64,000 nucleotides of DNA from Roseateles sp. GTDB lineage: Bacteria; Pseudomonadota; Gammaproteobacteria; Burkholderiales; Burkholderiaceae_C. This document shows, piece after piece, positions 1 through 8,243 of this stretch. Positions within the stretch are counted from its first letter, which is position 1, and every line of letters begins with the position of its first letter. The position numbers and the translations under genes were made by a program. The notes beneath the pieces are model-generated. The model ran no database searches. It was not told where the DNA came from and saw only the letters and a list, made by a program, of their open reading frames with translations. Location of the stretch: NCBI GenBank assembly GCA_019234295.1, contig JAFALK010000013.1:1-64000 (forward strand), given 5' to 3'.

Positions 1-186
1 GAGCAAGGCGCGCAGGCCCGAGCGGCCCGTCAGGTCGCGGCCGAACTTGCGCAGCAGCGAGGCACGGCTGACCGGGTAGTTCGCATAGTTGCCAAGGTCC
101 GGATCTTGGGCCGTGCCGGTCTTCACGTGGTGAGTCATGTGGTAGCCGCGGTAGATGGCCAGGTCCACGAAGACCGGGGCGGTCGC
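1..186 (-). pseudogene. fatty acid desaturase fragment, 5'-truncated, runs off the window
   Basis: The minus-strand frame gives a clear membrane fatty acid desaturase segment: a His box HMTHH preceded by IYRGY and followed by KTGTAQDPDLGNYANYPVSR, continuing past base 1. Such enzymes use a di-iron centre held by three His boxes to desaturate acyl chains in the inner membrane. Upstream of about base 186 the frame stays open to base 426 but has no suitable ATG and no longer resembles the family; only a hint of the first His box (AAIHG) precedes it. The N-terminal third is therefore missing, with gmk starting 300 bp away. I infer a 5'-deleted remnant or rearranged gene. The family call is firm; pseudogene status is tentative because only part is visible. 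Confidence 0.55.
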
Positions 187-481
187 GCGGCCGGCAAATG
201 GCCGTTTTCGGAGTTCTCCATGGATTGCTGCAGCCTTCACCACGTCTTCCCCACCTGCTGTTGACGTGAATCGCAAACCTGGACGTCCAGATGGGGGGGT
301 GAGGTCGGGCGCTAAAATGTCGCCACCGCAACCGCTGTGACGCCCTATCAGGCCATTGCATTGACTAACTGTGGGGTTCGTTGTGAGGCTTTTGGTGATC
401 GGATTCAAGAATATCCAGCTAGATCAAGTTCTTAGCGTCGGTCTCGACGTCCAGCTCCAGAACATCGAATAAGCTCCCTCG
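187..481. other. intergenic stretch upstream of gmk, no gene seen
   Basis: About 295 bp between the desaturase remnant and gmk. Short open frames on both strands look like non-coding shadows. A TTGACT at 361-366 and a TAAAAT at 313-318 are not spaced as a promoter pair, and I see no terminator-like hairpin. The gmk promoter must lie here but I cannot place it. Confidence 0.5.
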
Positions 482-1102
482 ATGGAATATCCCGGCAATC
501 TTTTCGTCGTTGCCGCCCCCAGCGGCACGGGCAAATCCAGCCTTGTCAGCGCCCTGCTGGAGCTGGACGCCAAGCTCGACGTCTCCATCTCCCACACCAC
601 CCGCGCTCCGCGCGGCCAGGAGCAGCATGGCCGCGAGTACTGGTTCATCAGCCGCGACGAGTTCAAGGCCAAGGTGGATCACGGCGACTTCTTTGAGTGG
701 GCCGAGGTGCACGGCAATCTCTACGGCACGTCGCGCGCCGCCATTGAGGCCCGCATGGCCAAGGGCGACGATGTGGTGCTGGAGATCGACTACCAAGGCG
801 CCCTGCAGATCAAAGAGCTCTTCCCTTATGCCGTCCTGATCTTCATCCTGCCGCCCTCCTGGGAGGAGTTGATGCAGCGCCTGAACCGCCGCGGCGACAC
901 CGCGCCGGACGTCATCGCCGAGCGCATGGCCAATGCGCGCGAGGAGGTGGCCCAGGCCAAGGACTTCGATTTCATCGTCATCAATGCCGACTTTGACAAG
1001 GCCGTTTTCGACCTGAAATCCATCGTCCACGCGCAACGGTTAAAATACGCGGCTCAGCGTCGGAACCGCTCCGCCGTGTTCAAAGCGCTCGACCTCCCCT
1101 GA
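482..1102 (+). CDS. gmk: guanylate kinase
   Basis: Cytosolic enzyme that phosphorylates GMP to GDP with ATP, essential for guanine nucleotide supply. The 206-residue product has the family length. The P-loop APSGTGKSS lies at residues 12-20, followed by the GMP-binding stretch [20 protein letters not shown]. The start is set by the conserved N-terminus [10 protein letters not shown]; no good Shine-Dalgarno is visible upstream. It sits 12 bp before rpoZ and upstream of the (p)ppGpp enzyme, a common proteobacterial gmk-rpoZ-spoT order that links GTP supply with stringent control. Confidence 0.97.
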   Translation: MEYPGNLFVVAAPSGTGKSSLVSALLELDAKLDVSISHTTRAPRGQEQHGREYWFISRDEFKAKVDHGDFFEWAEVHGNLYGTSRAAIEARMAKGDDVVLEIDYQGALQIKELFPYAVLIFILPPSWEELMQRLNRRGDTAPDVIAERMANAREEVAQAKDFDFIVINADFDKAVFDLKSIVHAQRLKYAAQRRNRSAVFKALDLP

Positions 1103-1114
1103 AGGAACAACACA

Positions 1115-1318
1115 ATGGCCCGCATCACCGTCGAAGACTGCCTGACCAAGATCCCGAACCGCTTCCAGCTGGTGCTCGCGGCAACCTACCGCGCCCGCAT
1201 GCTGAGCCAGGGCCACACGCCCAAGATCGAAAGCAAGAACAAGCCCGGCGTGACCGCCCTGCGCGAAATCGCCGCTGGCGAAGTCGGCGTGGAGATGCTG
1301 CGCAAGGTTCCGGTCTGA
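1115..1318 (+). CDS. rpoZ: RNA polymerase omega subunit
   Basis: Small 67-residue omega subunit that helps assemble the beta' subunit of RNA polymerase and contributes to ppGpp binding. The N-terminus [20 protein letters not shown] and the motif [12 protein letters not shown] are typical. AAGGAA about 7 bases before the ATG is a good ribosome site. It lies 12 bp after gmk and is followed at once by a strong hairpin terminator, so gmk and rpoZ probably form one unit and the downstream spoT-type gene needs its own promoter or read-through. Confidence 0.97.
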   Translation: MARITVEDCLTKIPNRFQLVLAATYRARMLSQGHTPKIESKNKPGVTALREIAAGEVGVEMLRKVPV

Positions 1319-1338
1319 TCAAGCAGATCGTGATGCCC

Positions 1339-1368
1339 ACGGGCGCCTGCGGGCGCCCGTTTGCATTT
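1339..1368 (+). terminator. intrinsic terminator after rpoZ
   Basis: Perfect 9-bp GC-rich stem: left arm 1339-1347 (ACGGGCGCC), 4-base loop, right arm 1352-1360 (GGCGCCCGT), followed by the T-rich TTGCATTT. It begins 21 bp after the rpoZ stop and 66 bp before the next start codon. Confidence 0.8.
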
Positions 1369-1425
1369 GGGAGGGTTCAAGCCCTCTCGCCCGGCAGGAG
1401 CAGCGGCATACGGTAAATTCCAGCT

Positions 1426-3714
1426 ATGGGATTGCGCTCTTTCGCCGCTGCCAAACTACCGACCTTCTCCGGCTTGGGGCTGCGCCATGCCGCGCCCGAC
1501 GCCGAGCCGAGCCTGGCCGAAGCAGCCTCCTTCGACGCCCTGCTGGGCCGCCTGACCTACCTCGCCAAGGCCGACCTCAAGCATGTGCGCGAGGCCTACA
1601 AGTTCGCGGATGAAGCGCACCTGGGCCAGATGCGCGCCAGTGGCGAGCCCTACATCACCCACCCGATTGCCGTGGCCGGCATCTGCGCTGAATGGCGGCT
1701 CGATGCCCAGGCCATCATGGCCGCGCTGATGCACGATGCCATGGAAGACTGCGGCATCACCAAGACCGAGCTGATCGAGCGCTTCGGCTCCCCCACCGCG
1801 GAGCTGGTGGACGGGCTCACCAAGCTGGACAAGCTCCAGTTCTCCACCAAGGAGGAGTCGCAGGCCGAATCGTTCCGCAAGATGCTGCTGGCCATGGCGC
1901 GCGACGTGCGCGTCATCCTGATCAAGCTGGCCGACCGTCTCCACAACATGCGCACCATGGAGTCCATGGCCGCGCACAAGGCGCAGCGCATTGCCCGCGA
2001 AACGCTCGACATCTACGCCCCCATCGCCCACCGGCTGGGCCTGAACCAGATCTACCGCGAGCTGCAGGAGCTGTCCTTCAAGTACAGCCATCCCTGGCGC
2101 CACGCCGCACTCAGCAAGGCCGTGATGCGCGCGCGCGGGAACCGGCGCGACCTGGTGGCACGCATCGAGAAGGAAGTCGTCAAGGCCTTTGATGCCTCGC
2201 CCGTCAAGCTGCAGATCTACGGCCGCGAGAAAACGGTCTACTCGATCTACACCAAGATGCGCGAGAAGCGCCTGTCCTTCGCCCAGGTCAGCGACATCTT
2301 CGGCTTCCGCCTCGTGGTGGGCCAGCTCTACGACTGCTACATCGCGCTGGGCGTGCTGCACCAGCTCTACAAGCCGCAGCCCCGCCGCTTCAAGGACTAC
2401 ATCGCCCTGCCCAAGCCCAATGGCTACCAGTCGCTGCACACCACCTTGCTGAGTCCACTGGGCACGCCGGTGGAGTTCCAGATCCGCACCGAGGCCCAGC
2501 ACCTCGTCGCCGAAAAGGGCGTGGCCGCGCACTGGATGTACAAGAGCGACGAGGCGGCCAGCGGCATGCAGCAGCTCGGTGCGAACTGGCTTCAATCGCT
2601 GATCGACATCCAGGACGAGACGCGTGACGCCAACGAGTTCCTCGAGCACGTCAAGATCGACCTCTTCCCGGATGCCGTCTACGTCTTCACGCCCAAGAGC
2701 AAGATCATGGCCCTGCCCAAGGGCGCCACACCGGTGGACTTCGCCTACGCCATCCACTCCGACGTGGGCGACCATTGCGTGGCGGCCAAGGTCAACGGCG
2801 AACCTGTGCCGCTGCGCATGCCGCTGCACAGCGGCGACGTGGTCGAGGTCGTGACGGCCGAGTCGGCGCGCCCCAACCCGGCCTGGCTCAGCTTCGTGCG
2901 CACCGGCCGCGCCCGCTCCAAGATCCGCCACTTCCTCAAGAACCTCGAGCAGGAGGAGTCGCGCGGCCTGGGCGAGAAGATGCTTGCGCAGGCTCTGCGA
3001 GCCGAGGGCCTGGGCTTGCCCAGTCTGGACGACGACGACGAGGCCGCTGCCCAGCTCTGGCAAAGCCTGGCCCGCTGGGCGGGCAACCGAACCGTGGACG
3101 AACTGTTGGTCGACGTCGGCCTGGGCCGCAAGATCGCGACCATCGTGGCCAAGAAGCTGGCCCGCATGCTGGCCGAGCAGGGCCAGAAACCCGACGCCGT
3201 GATGCTCTCGATGGGCCGCTTCGCCGCCGACGACGCGCCCGCCCACGGCGAGGTCACACTGGACGGCAGCGAAGGCGCCTCGGTGCGCCTCGCCTCCTGC
3301 TGCCGCCCCATCCCGGGCGATGAGGTCAAGGGCTATCTGGGCCGCGGCGAGGGCCTCGTGGTCCACACGGCCGAATGCTCGACCGGTAAGCGCCTCTTCC
3401 AACGCGACCCCGACCACTGGATCGCCGTGAGCTGGGGCGAGGAGCTCAGCCGCAACTACGAGGCCGCCGTCGGTATGCTGCTCAGGAGCGGCAAGGGCAT
3501 GCTGGCCCAGGTGGCCACGGCCGTCAGCATTGCCGAGGCCGACATCACCCACATCGCAATGAGCGAGGAGTCGCAGGAAGGCGAGTCGGTGGAGATGAAC
3601 CTGCTGATTGCCGTGCGCGACCGCCTGCACCTGGCCGATGTGCTGCGCACCGTCAAGCGCTCGCCGGCGGTGATCAAGGCCTGGCGCGTCAAGCCTTCGG
3701 TCGTGGGTAGCTGA
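1426..3714 (+). CDS. spoT: bifunctional (p)ppGpp synthetase/hydrolase (RelA/SpoT family)
   Basis: Long RSH enzyme that makes and degrades the alarmone (p)ppGpp. At 762 residues it matches full-length RSH proteins. Domains in order: HD hydrolase (HDAMED at about 103-108, so hydrolase activity is likely kept), RelA/SpoT synthetase (SDIFGFRLVV region), TGS (about 405-470, FTPKSKIMALPKGATPVDFAY), zinc-finger/helical region with the CC of SCCRPIPGDEV, and C-terminal ACT. The ATG at 1426 gives a normal length; GGCAGGAG lies about 30 bp upstream, too far for an ideal ribosome site, so the exact start is not certain. The 3' end overlaps convergent greB by 26 bp. Confidence 0.95.
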   Translation: MGLRSFAAAKLPTFSGLGLRHAAPDAEPSLAEAASFDALLGRLTYLAKADLKHVREAYKFADEAHLGQMRASGEPYITHPIAVAGICAEWRLDAQAIMAALMHDAMEDCGITKTELIERFGSPTAELVDGLTKLDKLQFSTKEESQAESFRKMLLAMARDVRVILIKLADRLHNMRTMESMAAHKAQRIARETLDIYAPIAHRLGLNQIYRELQELSFKYSHPWRHAALSKAVMRARGNRRDLVARIEKEVVKAFDASPVKLQIYGREKTVYSIYTKMREKRLSFAQVSDIFGFRLVVGQLYDCYIALGVLHQLYKPQPRRFKDYIALPKPNGYQSLHTTLLSPLGTPVEFQIRTEAQHLVAEKGVAAHWMYKSDEAASGMQQLGANWLQSLIDIQDETRDANEFLEHVKIDLFPDAVYVFTPKSKIMALPKGATPVDFAYAIHSDVGDHCVAAKVNGEPVPLRMPLHSGDVVEVVTAESARPNPAWLSFVRTGRARSKIRHFLKNLEQEESRGLGEKMLAQALRAEGLGLPSLDDDDEAAAQLWQSLARWAGNRTVDELLVDVGLGRKIATIVAKKLARMLAEQGQKPDAVMLSMGRFAADDAPAHGEVTLDGSEGASVRLASCCRPIPGDEVKGYLGRGEGLVVHTAECSTGKRLFQRDPDHWIAVSWGEELSRNYEAAVGMLLRSGKGMLAQVATAVSIAEADITHIAMSEESQEGESVEMNLLIAVRDRLHLADVLRTVKRSPAVIKAWRVKPSVVGS

Positions 3715-4249
3715 CCTCCAGCACCTCGATGCGCTCGACGCCCTTGGGCGTCACGAGTTGCAGCTCATCGCCTTCGCGCGCCTTGAGCAAGGTGCGCGCG
3801 ATTGGCGAGATCCACGAGACCTCGCCTTTCAGGCTGTCGCTCTCATCGATGCCCTTGATCGTGATGGTGCGCTCCTCGCCAGCCTCGTTCACGTAGGTCA
3901 CGGTGGCACCGAAGAAGATCTGGTCATGCCCAAAGTGCAGGCTTGGGTCCGCCACCTCGGCGATGTCCAGCCGCTTGGTGAGAAAGCGCAGGCGGCGATC
4001 GATCTCGCGCAGGCGCTTCTTACCGTAGAGGTAGTCGCCGTTCTCGCTGCGGTCGCCGTTCTTGGCCGCCCAGGACACGACCTCGACGATCTTGGGCCGC
4101 TCCACGTCGAGCAGTTCCATGAATTCGGCGCGCAGCCGCGCATAACCCTGCGGCGTCATGTAGTTCTTGGTGCCTTGGGGCAGCGCAGGCAGAGCGACAT
4201 CATCATCGTCGTCGTCGCCGTCGGATTCCTTGGTGAAGGCCTTGTTCAT
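3689..4249 (-). CDS. greB: transcript cleavage factor GreB
   Basis: GreB binds the RNA polymerase secondary channel and stimulates cleavage of backtracked RNA. The 186-residue product has the coiled-coil N-terminal domain (NYMTPQGYARLRAEFMEL, with NGDRSENGDYLYGKKRLREID carrying the tip acidic residues) and the C-terminal FKBP-like domain ending SYPRPK. The open frame extends further upstream, but the ATG at 4249 gives the family N-terminus. An acidic run DGDDDDDD at residues about 10-17 precedes the core and is not in E. coli GreB. It follows the acetyltransferase gene by 25 bp and overlaps the 3' end of spoT. Confidence 0.95.
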   Translation of the reverse strand: MNKAFTKESDGDDDDDDVALPALPQGTKNYMTPQGYARLRAEFMELLDVERPKIVEVVSWAAKNGDRSENGDYLYGKKRLREIDRRLRFLTKRLDIAEVADPSLHFGHDQIFFGATVTYVNEAGEERTITIKGIDESDSLKGEVSWISPIARTLLKAREGDELQLVTPKGVERIEVLEVSYPRPKA

Positions 4250-4274
4250 GGGCGTATTTTCCGCCCATTGCGAC

Positions 4275-4952
4275 TCAGCGTTGCCGTGCGAATCCGATCG
4301 CCGCGTCGGCCTCGCGCGCAGCCACGCCGATCCAGCCCTCGCGCAGCAGGCGCTTGTGCTCCTCGAGATCCTCGGCCGCGACCCAGCACCGATCGCCCTC
4401 ACCGCCCTCGCCGCCCTCCCCGCCCTCCCCCAGCCAGGCCGGCTGCGCCACGGGCCGCCACATCACGTGCCGCAGCGAACCTTCGGCCTGCACGCCCAGC
4501 CAGACGATGGCGAACCCGTGGGCCAGCAGGGTGCGTCGCGATTGGGCGTTGGCGGGAGCCGCGCGCACGAGCACTTCTACGGCGCCGCGTTCGGCCGCCA
4601 GTTGCAGGCGCGCCTCGATCAGCGCGGGGTGCAAGCCCTGCCCGCGGTGGGAGGGGTCGACCATGGCGGCAGACAGCAAGGCCACCCGGCCTGCGCGCTG
4701 CGGCGGCCAGTCAAGATTGCGGGCGTAATTGTCGGCGTCGTCGGCCATGGGCAGGGTCAGCGAACCATAGGCCAGCACGCGCTCGCCATCGAACAGGCCC
4801 AGGCTCTCGCCGCGCTCGCCGAAGTGGCTGGACAGAAAACTCCGGGCACCACCGAAGAGGCGAAACAAACTCGGATCGGGCAAGGCCGCCATGACGGCGG
4901 CATGCAGCTCGAGCAACGCCGGGAGATCGGCGGCATTCAGGCGTCGAAGCAT
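4275..4952 (-). CDS. GNAT family N-acetyltransferase
   Basis: Predicted cytosolic acyl-CoA-dependent acetyltransferase of 225 residues; substrate unknown. The GNAT core is visible as a beta strand VALLSAAMVDPSHRGQGLHP, where the RGQG turn binds the CoA pyrophosphate, followed by ANAQSRRTLLAHGF. I chose the ATG at 4952, whose A overlaps the last base of the upstream stop (TGATG), over the GTG one codon earlier. Translation is probably coupled to the periplasmic-protein gene before it. A short Gly/Glu repeat (GEGGEGGEGGEGD) near residue 190, coded by a GC-rich repeat, interrupts the C-terminal part and is likely a slippage-prone linker. Confidence 0.8.
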   Translation of the reverse strand: MLRRLNAADLPALLELHAAVMAALPDPSLFRLFGGARSFLSSHFGERGESLGLFDGERVLAYGSLTLPMADDADNYARNLDWPPQRAGRVALLSAAMVDPSHRGQGLHPALIEARLQLAAERGAVEVLVRAAPANAQSRRTLLAHGFAIVWLGVQAEGSLRHVMWRPVAQPAWLGEGGEGGEGGEGDRCWVAAEDLEEHKRLLREGWIGVAAREADAAIGFARQR

Positions 4953-5992
4953 CACCGTGCGTCTCCGATCAGCTCGGCATAGTTGAACATGTTCAGGGGC
5001 GGCAGCATGCCCAGGCGGCGCGCCACCGGCAGGTTGATCTGAAGGGCCAGGCGGGTCAAGGTCTCGACGGGAATCTTCGAAGGCGGGACCTTGTCCTGCA
5101 GGATCTGAGCGGCCTTGTGCGCGGCGAACTGACCGACGTTGTAGTAGCGGCTCACCAGGCCCAGCAAGGCGCCGGCGGCCATGAGCTGTTCGGTCGAGGC
5201 GAATGCGGGCAAGCCGGCTTGGAGCGCAGCGGGAATGACGACACTCTTGGCCTGCGTGCTGAGGAAGGAGTCCGGCGGCAGGTAGAGCCAGTTTGCGCCT
5301 GCCGCCTTGAGGCGGTCCACAACGGTCGGCACGCCATCGGCCATGCTGCGTCCGGCCGCGTCGACCTTGAAGGATTCGGCGATGACCTCGAAGCCCTGAA
5401 CTTGCCCGAGTGCCCGAAGCTCCTTGAGCACGGCGGCCGAGTTGGGCTCGTTGGACGAATACAGCATGCCGATCTTGCTGAATGGGCGGTAGCTGCGCAT
5501 GGCCTGCACCTGCGCGCCCAGGCTGGCGACGTGGCTGACGCCGGTCACCGCGCGACCCGGCGAGCGCAGATCGGGCACGATGCCCGCACCGACCGGCGAC
5601 GCGACCAGGCTGAACACGAGCGGGATGTCCTGGACGTAGCGCTGGCGGTCTGCGTCGTCCCAGCGGCCCGCGATGCCTAGGGTCACGCCAGTGCCCCAGG
5701 TGTGCACGAGGTCAGGTCTGTCGCGGCGGATCTCCTCCACGAGCGCGGGCAGCCGCCCCGGGTCCAGCGCAATATCGCGCCAGACGATCTCGACCGCGAT
5801 GCCGCGCGCCTTGAAGTAGTCGGCGAAGCCGCGTTCCACCTCGGTCTTCCCACGATACGTGACGACGTAGATGCGCCACGGCCTTTGCGGGCTTTGCGGG
5901 CTTTGCGGGCTTTGCGGCCCTTGCGGCCTTTGCGCCCATGCGGCCGTGCAGGCCAGAGCCAGCGACAGGGCAAGGCTTTGGCGGCGCTTCAT
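4952..5992 (-). CDS. ABC_sub_bind (DUF534-type) periplasmic substrate-binding protein
   Basis: 346-residue exported protein of the ABC_sub_bind family (periplasmic components of poorly characterised ABC systems). A Sec signal peptide (MKRRQSLALSLALACTAAWA, then Q) is followed by a Pro/Gln repeat linker and the two-lobed binding fold (IYVVTYRGKTEVERGF, HTWGTGVTLG, PPDSFLS, SRYYNVGQFAAHKAAQIL). No ABC permease or ATPase gene lies beside it; its partner is instead the sensor-MFS gene, whose stop overlaps this start (ATGA). The frame is open far upstream but only this ATG gives a signal peptide. I infer it feeds a ligand signal to the adjacent sensor protein or kinase rather than importing by a local ABC pump; this is unproven. 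Confidence 0.8.
   Translation of the reverse strand: MKRRQSLALSLALACTAAWAQRPQGPQSPQSPQSPQRPWRIYVVTYRGKTEVERGFADYFKARGIAVEIVWRDIALDPGRLPALVEEIRRDRPDLVHTWGTGVTLGIAGRWDDADRQRYVQDIPLVFSLVASPVGAGIVPDLRSPGRAVTGVSHVASLGAQVQAMRSYRPFSKIGMLYSSNEPNSAAVLKELRALGQVQGFEVIAESFKVDAAGRSMADGVPTVVDRLKAAGANWLYLPPDSFLSTQAKSVVIPAALQAGLPAFASTEQLMAAGALLGLVSRYYNVGQFAAHKAAQILQDKVPPSKIPVETLTRLALQINLPVARRLGMLPPLNMFNYAELIGDAR
5881..5934. repeat. 9-bp tandem repeat, six units, inside the periplasmic protein gene
   Basis: Six near-identical 9-bp units of the type GGCTTTGCG (variants GCCTTTGCG and GCCCTTGCG). On the coding strand they specify the PQG/PQS linker just after the signal peptide. Because units are multiples of three, copy-number change would alter linker length without frameshift. 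Confidence 0.85.
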
Positions 5993-8190
5993 GCTTGCGC
6001 CCTTCCCGCCATAACGAGAAACACCAGCCCGCTCAAAAGGATCAAGGCAGCCAGGCCGAGGAAGGCACCGGCCTGGCCGACCCACACCGCCAGGCCCGCT
6101 GCCAGGAGCGGCCCGCTCGCATTGCCCAGCCGCTCGACCAGCCGGTACGCGCCAAACACCGGGCCGGCTCCGTGCGCCGCAATCTCCGGCGCGCACACCT
6201 GGGCCAGCAAGCTGCTCTGCGCGGCGATCGACACGCCCTGCCCCAACCCCATCAGCGCTGTCACGGCATACACCGGCGCCAGGCCGGGCAGCAAGATCAG
6301 CGCCAGCGCGCCCAGCGAGGAGAGACACAGGCCTACGCCAACCAGGCGCGACAGCGGCACGCCGCGTTCGACCCAGCGTGTGCCCTGCGGCAGCACCAGC
6401 ACGAGCACCACGGCGTAGAGCATGAGCGCACGCCCCGCAACCGAGGGCGGCGCTCCTGCTGCGATCACATACAGCGGCACGAGATAGAAGCAGCTGCCCG
6501 CCAAGATGAGCTTGGCTGGCAACGCGGCCAGGGCGGTGATCCACAGAAAGCGCCCCTGGCCGAAGATGCGCGCAAAGTCGCGAAGGCCGGGCGGCGCGTC
6601 GGCGGTCGTGCTCGCCTGCGCCGCGGGGAGCCCACGGGCCGCCACACAGGCGGCAGCGGCGATCACGGCCGCTACTGCGAATGCCCAGCGAGGCCCGAGG
6701 TGATCGGCAAGCATGCCGCCGATGGGAGGGCCGCACACCGCGGCCACCATGATCGCGCCGACGAAGATCGCAAAGCCCCGCGTGCGCTGCGCCGCCGAGG
6801 TGTTGTCGATCACCAGACCCTGCCCTGCCACGAAGACCATGCCCCAGCCCAGGCCGCACAGCGCGCGCCAGGCCATGAAGCTAAGGATGCCGCCCGCCGT
6901 CGCCGCACCGCCCAAGCCCAGCACGCCGAGCGCGGCACCACGCAGCAGTGTGCGGCGATGGCCGGCGCGCTCGCTCCAAGGCGCGAGCAAGGGCTGCCCC
7001 AGGGCCACCACCCCCATGAAGACCGCGATGGGCAGGCCCGCGATCAGCTCCGGCGAGATCGTGCTGCCCACAGGCATCAGCGTGCGCGCATGCCCCGGCA
7101 AGAAGGCGCGCGTGAGTTCCTCAGCGAGCATGAACAGGAAGAGCGGGACGCGCAGCCGGGCCAGCGTCGCCTCGCCCGGTGTCTCAGCGGCCGCCACGCC
7201 GGTGATGCCGTGCAGCAATTCGCGAGTCAGGAACATGGCCACGACGAAGACCACACCGAGGTCCAGAGCCGATTCGAGCAGGATGTGCTGGATGTAGCCC
7301 GCGCTGACCTGTGCCTCCACGGCTCCCACACGCCGGCCTTCGCTGACCAGAGGCACCTCGATCCCCTTCACCTCTTCGGCATGGCCGGCGTCAAAGAGCA
7401 CGGCTGCGGCCGCATCGCGCAAGGCCAGGTAGGCCAGCTCCGGATGCTCCTGGCGCAGCTCCTGCAGATGCGCGCGCACGCCAACGAGTTCGGTCAGCCC
7501 GAGGCCGTGATCGAGCGCCTTGCCGACGAGTTCACCGACGGAAGTGCCAACCACGCGCGCCTTGGCTTGCAGCGCAGGCCGCAGACCGGCCTGGAAAGCC
7601 TCGTGCGTGGCCCAGCTCGCCAAAAGCATGCCGACCATGACGGCAAGCAAGATCACCAGGGCCGGCCGGCGCGGACGCCGCGCGAGCACGAGCGCCGCGA
7701 TCAGCAGCGTGCCAGCCGCGCTGGCCGCGGCGATGCGCAGCAATCGCGCCCGCATCGCCACCAGCGCTCGATCTTCTGCATCTTGGGAGTAGCGCACCAC
7801 CACCTCGCCAAGCCGCAGGTCGAAGCTGTTGCGCAGCGGCATGCGCAGCTCGTCGCTTCCTTCCATCGGCGCGCCGGCGCTGAACAGCACGCGACCTCGC
7901 TCATCGTGGACGCTGATGGAGGTGATGGCAGCGTCAACACCACGTTCACGCTCCAGCAAGGCGGGCGTCTCGCTCGCGCCGGCCAGCGGCACGCCAAGCG
8001 CCAAAGCGGCCTCCACCCCCTCGCGCACCGACGCAGCCGGCACCGCCATGCGCGAGCGGGCCGCGGCTTCCAGCGCGGACTCGAACTTGAAGTAGGCGAG
8101 GAAACCGCACATGCCGATGCCGAACAGCGCCACCACTGCGGCGGCAAGCATCAGGCGAGCAAGTCGGGCGAGGCGAGGTTCTTGGTGCAC
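5989..8190 (-). CDS. MFS transporter with N-terminal membrane sensor-like region
   Basis: 733-residue membrane protein, about 300 residues longer than a plain MFS permease. TM segment at about 14-34; an extracytoplasmic segment (about 35-145) containing a Cache-like strand pair (ITSISVHDERGRVLFSAG); TM segments at about 150-170 and 177-195; a second extracytoplasmic domain (about 196-305, ELAYLALRDAAAAVLFDAG); TM at about 306-325; then an MFS core from about 345 (SERAGHRR cytosolic loop). The GTG at 8190 is only 53 bp from the divergent kinase start; an ATG 13 codons in is possible. Its TGA overlaps the ATG of the ABC_sub_bind gene. Inferred role: ligand-gated or signal-coupled transport, or a receptor built on an MFS scaffold. 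Substrate unknown. Confidence 0.75.
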   Translation of the reverse strand: MHQEPRLARLARLMLAAAVVALFGIGMCGFLAYFKFESALEAAARSRMAVPAASVREGVEAALALGVPLAGASETPALLERERGVDAAITSISVHDERGRVLFSAGAPMEGSDELRMPLRNSFDLRLGEVVVRYSQDAEDRALVAMRARLLRIAAASAAGTLLIAALVLARRPRRPALVILLAVMVGMLLASWATHEAFQAGLRPALQAKARVVGTSVGELVGKALDHGLGLTELVGVRAHLQELRQEHPELAYLALRDAAAAVLFDAGHAEEVKGIEVPLVSEGRRVGAVEAQVSAGYIQHILLESALDLGVVFVVAMFLTRELLHGITGVAAAETPGEATLARLRVPLFLFMLAEELTRAFLPGHARTLMPVGSTISPELIAGLPIAVFMGVVALGQPLLAPWSERAGHRRTLLRGAALGVLGLGGAATAGGILSFMAWRALCGLGWGMVFVAGQGLVIDNTSAAQRTRGFAIFVGAIMVAAVCGPPIGGMLADHLGPRWAFAVAAVIAAAACVAARGLPAAQASTTADAPPGLRDFARIFGQGRFLWITALAALPAKLILAGSCFYLVPLYVIAAGAPPSVAGRALMLYAVVLVLVLPQGTRWVERGVPLSRLVGVGLCLSSLGALALILLPGLAPVYAVTALMGLGQGVSIAAQSSLLAQVCAPEIAAHGAGPVFGAYRLVERLGNASGPLLAAGLAVWVGQAGAFLGLAALILLSGLVFLVMAGRAQA

Positions 8191-8243
8191 AGGCTGGCGA
8201 GATTGAACTATCGTAGCAGCCGTCGAAACAGGGAGTTAACAGA

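Noticed and set aside
1456-3630. 724-codon minus-strand frame opposite the RelA/SpoT gene
   Set aside because: Shadow of the well-conserved RSH enzyme on the other strand.
4250-4402. Longer N-terminus for GreB
   Set aside because: The extra residues are Arg/Ser-rich shadow of the acetyltransferase gene; the ATG at 4249 starts the family-like protein.
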